From positions 1,488,001-1,552,000 of the forward strand of contig JAKSGN010000033.1 in NCBI GenBank assembly GCA_024180945.1: a DNA stretch of 64,000 nt, written 5' to 3'. Below, piece by piece: positions 56,085 through 64,000 of the stretch (position 1 is the first letter of the stretch; the number at the start of each line of letters is the position of its first letter). The DNA comes from Macrophomina tecta. Lineage: Eukaryota > Ascomycota > Dothideomycetes > Botryosphaeriales > Botryosphaeriaceae. Below the pieces are notes generated by a model, which was given only the letters and a program-made list of their open reading frames with translations, had not been told where the DNA came from and ran no database searches. Position numbers and translations under genes: made by a program.

Positions 56085-56830
56085 TCAGGCGCAGAGAGTG
56101 AAGCGGACGATGCCGTTCTTGCCGACGTAGCATTCGAGTGGGTGGAGGGGCAGGAGGGATCAGTGTTGTCCAGTGGGCATCTGCTGGACCTGATGCCGTC
56201 GAAGTAGGCCTCGATGGGGTCGTCAACCTGCTGCCATTCGTCCGTGCAAGGGGTTCTTGCGGGAGACGCAGTACATGTACCTGACCTGCGTCTCTTTCGG
56301 TGTTCGCGGAGGGCACTTGCTGAGGTCGACCGCTTTGCCACTGGTGTCCAGGATCTCTAACTTGCGGGAGACAAGAGACGAAAGGGTTGCCCGTTTAAAA
56401 CGGGGAGATCGCTAGAGAGCCCGTCCGTGTTGTTGCCGTCGTAGTAGTGGTAGGAGGTATATTCAACCTGGTAAACGTGGCCGTCGACGAAGCCGTCGTC
56501 ATCCTTAGTCTCGAGCTTGATGGTGACTCCACCGGCCGAAGCGGTGTCAGGGTCACCCCAGTTGGGGTCCCAAGCAGCATTTTATAAGTGTCGCCCCTCT
56601 TAACAAGTGTCTTCTCGCTATCCAGGATATCGCTTCTCTGTCTGGTAGTCTTGGCGTAGACGGAGAAGTCACACTTTTTGATGACCTCGCCAGCCCAATT
56701 AGCAAAGGTGACACTCGCTAGTGCGAGCAGGAGAAGGAGGATGTGGGGGTGAGGCGGAGGTAAGTGACACGGGCGCTCTGAAAGACTTTCAAAACGAATG
56801 GCAAGAGCCCGTACAGCCAAGAAGGTTCAT
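56085..56830 (-). pseudogene. Decayed BYS1-domain secreted-protein gene
   Basis: The minus strand keeps a signal-peptide core (ILLLLLALASVTFA), then NWAGEVIKKCDFSVYAKTTR, which matches the start of the BYS1 domain. Later family-like segments (WDPNWGDPDTASAGGVTIKL; FVDGHVYQVEYTSYHYYDG; EILDTSGKAVDLSKCPP; CTDEWQQVDDPIEAYFDGIR; LECYVGKNGIVRFTLCA) are recognisable but fall in different frames. Breaks occur near 56575 (frameshift), 56360 (in-frame TAG after SPAS), 56250 and 56135 (frameshifts), and the nearest ATG (56830) is out of frame with the signal peptide. No plausible introns repair these. An intact BYS1 protein is a small secreted protein of about 150-200 residues. Four or more lesions in one gene, with clean neighbours, argue for true decay. 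Confidence 0.75.
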
Positions 56831-58861
56831 GGTGAAAGGAGGGAAGGTTGTGGTTGTAGAAGATTGTGGATTATGGGGAGGAATGAGGTTGTTTGTCGCC
56901 GAGGAAGGTCGGTAGTGGATGTTGAGGAAAGGAAGCAGGCTCTTGGAGGATGAGAGGGGATTAAATAGGCGAACAGTGGAGGTAGCCAGGCCCGGTAGCT
57001 GACGGGGTTACTTGGGAAGCAGGCAGTGGTATGGTACCTAGTCGACTGCCAAAAGATTAGACCGTCATGTGTATACCCAGATTTGCTATGGTGTCGAATC
57101 GAGCCGCCATTCTGCAGCGTTCAACATCCATACGATTGACTCACGACAGCGGCTGCTACCGCCGAAGCCCCTTCTTAGAGGGGCCCTTAACAACGCGCCG
57201 CGGCGGCTCCTTTCAATCAATCGCTCGAGGAACCCAGCCGACACTGGGGACAACGCACCGGCTGTCACGGAACGGCGACCTGCGGACCCTTACACCTTAG
57301 CCAGCGAAGAGAGGTCCATACTGTTGCTGACACTCCGCTCCTGGCACAGACGTTTCGTGCATCATCGTTCACATTGCTTTCATGTAGGAAATGTGCTGCA
57401 AACGCATGATTGATGGTTTTCACTGTTGACTAATTCTGATAGAATCCGGTTCATAGCACCCAAAAGCTATTACGCGGTTGAAAGGCGGATTTTGGAATTC
57501 AAGAAAAAAACATAGAATTACGCCAGCGATCCCGAGCACGATGATGAACAGGCTCTTCTCGCTCTTTCCTCGTGGACTAGCTGCGTGCTTGCCATGTGCG
57601 AGAAGAAAGGAAACGCGAGCTCCTAGATATCGTAACAGCAGGAGCAGAAAAGATCAATGACGCTTATTTTCTGGCGACAGTCTTGATGTGTCGCTGAGCG
57701 GCCATATTACTATTCGTAGCCACCCACAGATTCTGTAAATTGAACGGCAGGCGTACCAAAAAGGAAAAAAGAAAAAGAAAAAAGCCCACGAGATGGCAGA
57801 ACAAACCTATGTCCATGAACCAGAGATCAAATTCGGGCACACTTGGTGGAGTCTGGCAACGGGTAGAAATTGAATTCCGCTAATATATACTTCAAAAGCG
57901 GGAAACAAAAGTCACGAATGGAACCATCAAGCGCCAACCCGGCGATCTGCGGACCTCAGTGGCCTGCATGCGGACCGTCTGGTGGCAGTGCTACCTGGCT
58001 TGCCGCGCATGCAGACAGCTGCCAAGGAGAGCGAGACTAGAGAATCAGCCATGGGCTGAACAACAATAGGGATGCAGCAGAGGGCGACGATGCTTGTGGC
58101 GCCGAAAGAAGGGCCTGGGATGCCAAGTAGGGTATCGCAAGTGGCAGCGCGAGTAAGCGGCGGGAGCTGGCGGTAGCAGACTCCGGGGCACCATGCAGGA
58201 GCCGCGGCGGCGGGTAGAGGGTCAGGATGGTGTGGTGCAGAGCATCGTCAATTAAGCTTGAATGAACGAGCCCAGCCATGGCCCAGGTGACGGCACGCCG
58301 GGCGTCGCACAGCCTCGAGCCGGCAAAAGGCGGGCACGAGCAGCGGCGGGCGGAGCGATTGAGAGCGGCGGGCAGGCGAGAGGCAGAGGCGGGCACATGA
58401 AGCAGTGCGGGGAGGGGGGCAGGCTGGTGGGACGGATGGTGGAGCTGTGAGGTGCGGTGCAGGTGCTGGGCTGCCGGATGACGACGGTGTCTGGGGGGTT
58501 CGGGCAGCGCGGGAAGCGCCAGCGATTGGGCAACAGCGGCAGCCGCGTGCAGCAGCAGCATCAGCATCATCACCGCCAGCCGCCAACCTCACACGCAACC
58601 CCCCGACGCTGCTGCGCCCGCTGCTCTGTCCGCCCATCTGCCGGCCCTGCTCGCGCCCGCCGACCAGCGCCAGTTCGTCCATCGCCAGCTCCGGCCCTGC
58701 GCCGTCCAAGCCCTCCCGCGCCCAGCCCAGCCGGCCACCGCGCGGCACATCCACGGCCTCCCTACACCTGCTTTCCCTGACCACCATTCCTCGCCCGCCC
58801 GACCCGCCCTCCGTCACTCTCGACTGCCCGTCTCCGTCCAGGCCGGCCCCCGACTGCCATC
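56831..58861. other. Intergenic region upstream of SLA1
   Basis: 2 kb between the BYS1 relic and SLA1. The first half is of mixed composition without ORFs of note; from about 58250 it is GC-rich and C-rich on the plus strand, probably SLA1 promoter and leader. The ORFs at 58037-58817 (minus) and 58405-58860 (plus) overlap and are compositional. Confidence 0.45.
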
Positions 58862-61800
58862 ATGGTGGGTTTCCTCGGCGTCTACCGCGCCATCTACGAC
58901 TACACGCCGCAGGGCGAGGGCGAGCTGGAAATCAAGGACGGCGACCTGCTGTTCGTCCTCGACAAGGACTCCGACGACGACTGGTGGAAGGCCAAGAAGA
59001 AGGCCGCCTCCGAGGATGAGGAGGAGCCCGAGGGGCTGATTCCAAACAACTACATAGAAGAGGTGAGTGCCCCAGCTCCGGCAGCCCGCCCGCCGAGGGG
59101 CTGTTTGTCAGCCTCGAATTGGCCCTCTCGCGACATCTCGGCGCGCCGCCAGCCATTGCCCGGCCCCCGTCGCTGACGACGCATACGCGCCAGGCCCAGC
59201 CCACCGCACGAGCAAAGGCCCTGTACGACTACACCCGCCAGACCGACGAGGAGCTGTCCTTTACCGAAGATGCCGTGCTCGAGGTCTACGACACCACCGA
59301 CCCCGACTGGACCTTGGTCGGTCTAAAGGGCGAGTTTGGCTTTGCCCCCTCTAATTACATCGAGATCACAGAGGCCTTGGAGCAAGCCGAGCAAGCCGCC
59401 CCGCCCCCTCCCGCCCGCCCCCATGTTCCTGAGCCCGAGCCCGAAGACGACTATGCTCCCACTCCCCCATCGCCAGCTGCGCCCACCGAGAGCCCGGCTG
59501 CCGCCCTCGCCGGCCTCATTCAGCAAAAGACCGGCCAAGCGCAGGCCTCCGCCCCTCAGCGCACGGTTGTCTCCCCTCCCCCGGCCATTAGCCTGCCGCC
59601 GCGCCAGCCCCAATACACCCCCGACGAGTCCGAGGAGGAGCCTCCCGCTCCCAGATTACCACAGAGACCCCTCTCCCAGGTCTCGTCGCAACCCTCGCCT
59701 ATCCCCACCCCTACCTTCAACCGCGAATCATCCAGCCGCTCTCCCACATCGCCCGGCGGTGTCATGCCCTCGCCGCCCTACAACCGAGCTTCCCACCGCG
59801 TCGAATGGGACGACGATGTGATTAAGAAGGAGACAAAGGTGCCCCGAGGCTACCACCTGTACAATATCCATGAGATGGTCTCGCACATGGGCAAGAGCAA
59901 GAAAATGCCAATGACGCTCGGCATCAACATTCCCAAAGGCCTGATTATGATAGCCCCGGAGAAATCAAGGGATGGCCCTCAACGGGAGTGGACCGCTGAT
60001 AAAATGCAGCATTATTCCATCGAAGGGAAGCACGTCTTCATGGATCTGGTCAGGCCTAGTAAAAGCGTTGATTTCCACGCCGGTGCGAAGGACACCGCTC
60101 AGGAGATCGTTGCCATGCTGGGAGAGCTGGCTGGTGCGGCTAGGGGCGAGGGCCTGCGCGAGGTTCTTGCGGCGGCCTCTGGTAGCGGCCAGAAGAAGGG
60201 CAAGATCCTCTACGAATTCATGGCTCAGGGTGACGATGAGGTGACCGTGGCCGAGGGTGATGAGGTCATCGTCCTCGACGACGCCAAGAGCGACGAGTGG
60301 TGGATGGTGCGGCGTCTGAAGAATGGAAAGGAAGGTGTTGTACCGGCCAGCTATGTCGAGATCACCGGCTACATCGAGTCTAGACCGGACCCCGCCCTGG
60401 CCCAGGCCAGGTCGACCGTGGAGCAGAATCGGTTGGAGGAGGAGCGCCTGGCGAAGGAAGCGATGGCGAGGAAGAAGAGGGAGAGCGAGATGCGTGCGGC
60501 AGAGGTAGGCCCCGGCGTGTCTTTGCCTCAGCGTTCTAGCAGTTTGTTGCAAGGAGATAATGACGGTTTACGCTCTTCACAGAGAAGCAAGCGCGATAGC
60601 TCGGCCTCCAAGTCCTCGACGGCTAAACCGAGTGAGTATACCCCCAGTCACCAGCGGTCTCTTTCAAAGGCCAGATACCAACGGTATAAACGTGCAGAGC
60701 CCGACCCCGGAAAGACTCGCACTTGGACCGACCGGACCGGGTCGTTCAAGGTCGAGGCCGAGTTCATTGGCTTGAAGGATGGCAAGATCCATCTTCACAA
60801 GCTCAACGGCGTCAAGATCGCGGTGCCTGTCCCCAAGATGTCCGTCGAAGACCTCGAGTATGTCGAGAAGGTCACCGGCGTATCATTGGACGAGGACAAG
60901 CCGCTGTCGGACATCAAGCGGAAAGGCACCACCAAAGAGGGCCGCTCCTCTTCTGTTCCGCGTGCAGGCATCAGCATCGGCCAGCCCCAGCCCACTTACG
61001 ATTGGTTTCAGTTCTTCCTCGATTGCGGTGTTAACCCACAGATTTGCGAGCGGTACGCACAATCCTTTACGAGAGATCAGATGGGAGAGGAGAATCTGCC
61101 GGATATCTCGGAGAAGGTTCTCAGAACTCTTGGTCTGAAGGAGGGCGATATCTTGCGTGTCATGAAGTTTTTGGACAACAAATACGGCCGTACAGGTGAG
61201 AATCAAAAACGGAGCGTCAGTTTTGGCGACGCCTCCGTTGCTGGAGAGGAAGAGGGTGCCAACGGCGGTCTTTTTGCAGGTCCAGGCGGTGCGCTTAAGA
61301 ACAACACCCGGAAGGGCCGTCCGGCGCCGGCAGTGCAAACGAACGACGTTATCGATCCCGAGGCACTCAAGTCCAAGGCGGAGGGTGTGAAGAGCGATGC
61401 TACGGGCGCATCTTCAGGTGCCGGATCAACGGGAGAGAAGGGAGCAGGAGGGTTTGACGACAACGCATGGGAAGTCAAGCCATCGAAACAACCTGAGCAG
61501 CCTGCGAGCTCAGCCCCGAGCGAACCCGCCACGACCGCCTCTGCCCCTGCTACGACCGCCCCCCCTCCCGCCCCGACTGGTGCTATGGCCGAGCTCTCGC
61601 TGCTCACTCCGGCATTGGAGCCTACCCCAGCTCCGGCACCTGTGTCCACCACTGCCACACAAGCTGTTGCTCCAGCACCCGCTCCTCCGCAGGCACCTCA
61701 GCCCACTGGTCCGCCAGGGGCGACTCCTGGACTTTTCGAACAGGTTGCGAACCTACCGCAAGCGCCTCCGAGGGCGAGACCACTGGCTCCCCAACAAACT

Positions 61801-62628
61801 GGAGCGAACTCGCTCATTTCTCCACCGCCTCAGCGCGCGTCGTCTGCGCCGCAGAACTTCAACCAGTTCAACCCACCTCAGCCGCTGCAGCCCCAGATGA
61901 CGGGCATGCCCGCACCTCCCGGCCAGAGTCTGCAAGATCTTCAGAACCAGCAACGCATGCAACAATTCCAGCAACAGCAGATGGCCATGCAACAGCAACA
62001 AACTGGTTTCATGCAGCCGCAGCAGACCGGTTTCCCCGGTCAATTCGGCCAGCAAGGCCCGCTCATGCCGCAACCCACTGGCTTTATGCAACCCCAGCAG
62101 ACGGGCTTCCCCGGCCAGTTCGGCCCTGGCGGCCCCCAGATGGGAAACCAATTCGGCTCGCCGTTCGCTGACCCGACGCCCGGTCGTCCGCAGTCGTTCA
62201 TGACACCCATGCAAGCCCAGCCGACGGGCTTCCAACCTCAACAGACGGGCTTTCAGCCCCAGCCTCTCCAACCCCAGCAGACGGGCGTCAACGCCTTCCT
62301 GCCACCCGCGCTGCAACCCCAGCGGACGGGCGCCTCCACCCTCAACGGGTTTGGAAATAGCAACTCATTCCAGGCTCCGCCGGTGCCTCCGATCCCGCAA
62401 CAGGCGACGGCCGCCCAGCCGCTCGTGCCGCAGAAGACTGGCCCCCCGCCACCGGTCAGATTCGGTGTCAATCCGGCGGCCAAGAAGTTGGCACCGCAGC
62501 CAACGGGACGGAGGGCGAATTTGAGTCAGGCTAGTAAGTTTTCCCTTTTACTTTCTCTCCGGGTTGGTTTGTTTGTGAAACCTTGGTGCTGATTCCTGAT
62601 AGCTCCCGACAACCCGTTCGGCTTTTAA
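58862..62628 (+). CDS. SLA1: Actin cytoskeleton-regulatory complex protein
   Basis: Endocytic adaptor of the Pan1-Sla1-End3 complex. The ATG at 58862 opens the first SH3 (VYRAIYDYTPQGEGELEIKD...ALIPNNY-type end GLIPNNYIEE). The intron from 59063 to about 59192 leads to SH3-2 (AKALYDYTRQTDEELSFTED). SH3-3 begins KILYEFMAQGDDEVTVAEGD. The SHD1 domain, which binds NPFxD cargo signals, is TWTDRTGSFKVEAEFIGLKD onward. SHD2, the SAM-like clathrin-box regulator, is YDWFQFFLDCGVNPQICERY. The C-terminus holds QQTGF/QPTGF-type repeats (phospho-sites of Prk1/Ark1 kinases in yeast), ending in the last exon with TPDNPFGF, an NPF motif. The last intron runs from 62534 to 62611. Two internal stretches (60505-60582 and 60632-60697) have perfect intron borders but are open and multiples of three. 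I estimate 1,110-1,160 residues. Confidence 0.95.
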
Positions 62629-64000
62629 ATACTCGGCTGTGTGGGTTGGTATGGTGAGGGTGCTGGAGCGACGTGGTTTATTTGGAGGATCTTGCTTAAT
62701 GATAAAGGTGGGGAAGAGGCACTGTCGGTAATGTTGTTCTGTCTGTGTGGATGTGCTCGAGTGTGGGAGCAGGCGAGTGTGATGATAGTTGGCATGTGTT
62801 GCCACTGAAGGAATGGAGGAAAAGAGGCGCGGGCTGTCGTTGATGTAGTTGTTGATGTCCGTTGTACATAGTAGATGCGGTCCTCCCCCTTTATTTGCTT
62901 TTTCGTTTTGCCACACCTTCTTTGGTTACTGCGAGATCGGGCGACAGGAGATGAATGGGAGGGGAGAGAAAAGAGAAGAGGTGGGGAAATAAGGAGTCGG
63001 CGCTTAATGTACAACCTTTTTTTTTTTCTTTTTCGATTTCTGTACTTCCTTCTCTTTGTTTTCTTCTTCTTCTTCTTCTTCTTCTTCTTCTTCTTCTTCT
63101 TCTTTTTGTGATCTTTGTTTCTTCTCTCGGTAATGTGCATACTAGGTCGTTCTTATGGGGCGGGGGACGGGTCATGGTAGGGTAGGGTTGTGGGTTTTCT
63201 TTGGAGATGGATATGGAAATGGAACGATTTCTTGAGCGATATTCTTGGCTATTCTTACTTTTTTCAAGGGTTATCGAGAGGCTTCTTGATTCGACGGCTG
63301 TTGGTATGCTGAAATCTGAGACGAGGCGGCTTGTTGACACTCGCAGGAGTCGACGCCAATGATGTGGGGGTAAGGAAGTAAAAGTAGAGAAGTGCAGTTG
63401 TATGTGAGGACTAATGGGGCGCAGGAGTTGCCGGTGAATGCGGACGGCCTGTAAAGGTATGGCAATGGAGCGTGTCCAGAGCCTCACTGCCTAAGAGCGG
63501 CTTCAAATGCACCCATTCATTGCACTGTTTTCTAAAAAAAAAAAAAAATTCCTGACGCGGAAGTTGAAGTGTTTGCAAGTGAAGGCCCACGAAAATAGCA
63601 TTTTTTGACACATGTGCCGAACCTTTTTGGCACTATGGTCGTCGCTCCATCCGCCCACACTTGAGACGAGTTGGCGAGCTATCGAGCCATCTACCTCTAC
63701 GAGTGCCGTGTCACGGCTTCCTTCGCGTAAATAAGCCATGAATACACCTGCATATGGCTCGTCCTGCAAGCGGGAATGACGTGTCCTCGCAGTTGCATCG
63801 CGACTCCGCACTGATTATTGGACCGAGTTTCGACATCGTCGGACGCACTCCAGACTCGGATAGCTTTCCGCAAAATCTGACCCGCGGTAGATTCATATTT
63901 CTGTTCGGACGCCATAGTGGTTGTAAGCCATTGGTCTGTGCTTATCCTGTAGGGTCGTCGATGGGCGAGTCCACGAAGCGCACAGCACTGGAAAAGTTCT
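62629..64000. other. Terminal region, low complexity with doubtful ORF
   Basis: 3' flank of SLA1, a (TTC)n microsatellite and A13 at about 63535-63547. On the minus strand an ORF from ATG 63915 (MASEQKYESTAGQILRKAIR) and an overlapping one in another frame (GVFMAYLREGSRDTALVEVD, ARQLVSSVGGWSDDH at about 63640-63760) look coding-like together. They would need a frameshift, so this could be a small gene relic. I cannot name it. Confidence 0.35.
63061..63103. repeat. (TTC)n microsatellite
   Basis: About fourteen perfect TTC units, following a T-run at 63017-63027. Confidence 0.9.

Noticed and set aside
61196..61279. Third open intron candidate in SLA1 (GTGAGA...GCAG, 84 bases)
   Set aside because: The enclosed sequence (KRSVSFGDAS, GGLFAGPGG) matches what I know as conserved Sla1 exon sequence, so it is probably coding.
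1..64000. CRISPR arrays, bacterial operons, rRNA genes
   Set aside because: None seen; the window is eukaryotic nuclear DNA with spliceosomal introns.

Overview
The window is nuclear DNA of a filamentous ascomycete (Pezizomycotina). Genes lie on both strands, are split by short introns (mostly 50-80 bases, GT...AG, with a few longer), have ACC/CACC-type start contexts, and match characteristic fungal families (Pex5, Sla1, Trm82, a BtgE-like GH17 protein, Atg14, a BYS1-domain protein). The class cannot be fixed from sequence alone; Dothideomycetes is my impression only.

Layout. 1-31.4 kb is conserved housekeeping: the 5' part of HEM12 (uroporphyrinogen decarboxylase, minus) is divergent from MSH1 (mitochondrial MutS). 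Then come a hexapeptide acetyltransferase, a 4.7-kb gene-free stretch between two convergent gene ends, a mitochondrial two-RRM protein, thioredoxin reductase, TRM82, ribosomal P0, a GNAT protein, the farnesylated Hsp40 YDJ1, cytosine deaminase, a small unknown acidic protein, an Atg14-like autophagy protein and a large GH17 cell-wall glucanase.

33.4-39 kb is a small accessory island: a complete hAT transposon (8-bp target-site duplication, inverted termini, frameshifted transposase), a frameshifted gene of unknown family and a fragment of a Dal5-type MFS transporter. It borders an intact 2-oxoglutarate/Fe(II) oxygenase at 39-40.4 kb.

41.4-62.6 kb returns to conserved genes: PEX5, a serine/arginine-rich fungal protein, an MFS transporter, an NTF2-like protein with repeated FDF motifs, a decayed BYS1-domain secreted-protein gene, and SLA1. 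The last 1.4 kb is low-complexity DNA with one doubtful ORF.

There is no obvious operon-like system; the genes serve heme synthesis, mitochondrial genome upkeep, redox, translation, protein folding, autophagy, peroxisome import, cell wall and endocytosis. The most notable observations are splicing oddities (an intron splitting a start codon so that the unspliced form reads ATG-TAA, a 7-nt micro-exon, a GC-AG intron inside a Walker A motif), a dual-start thioredoxin reductase, and the transposon/pseudogene island.
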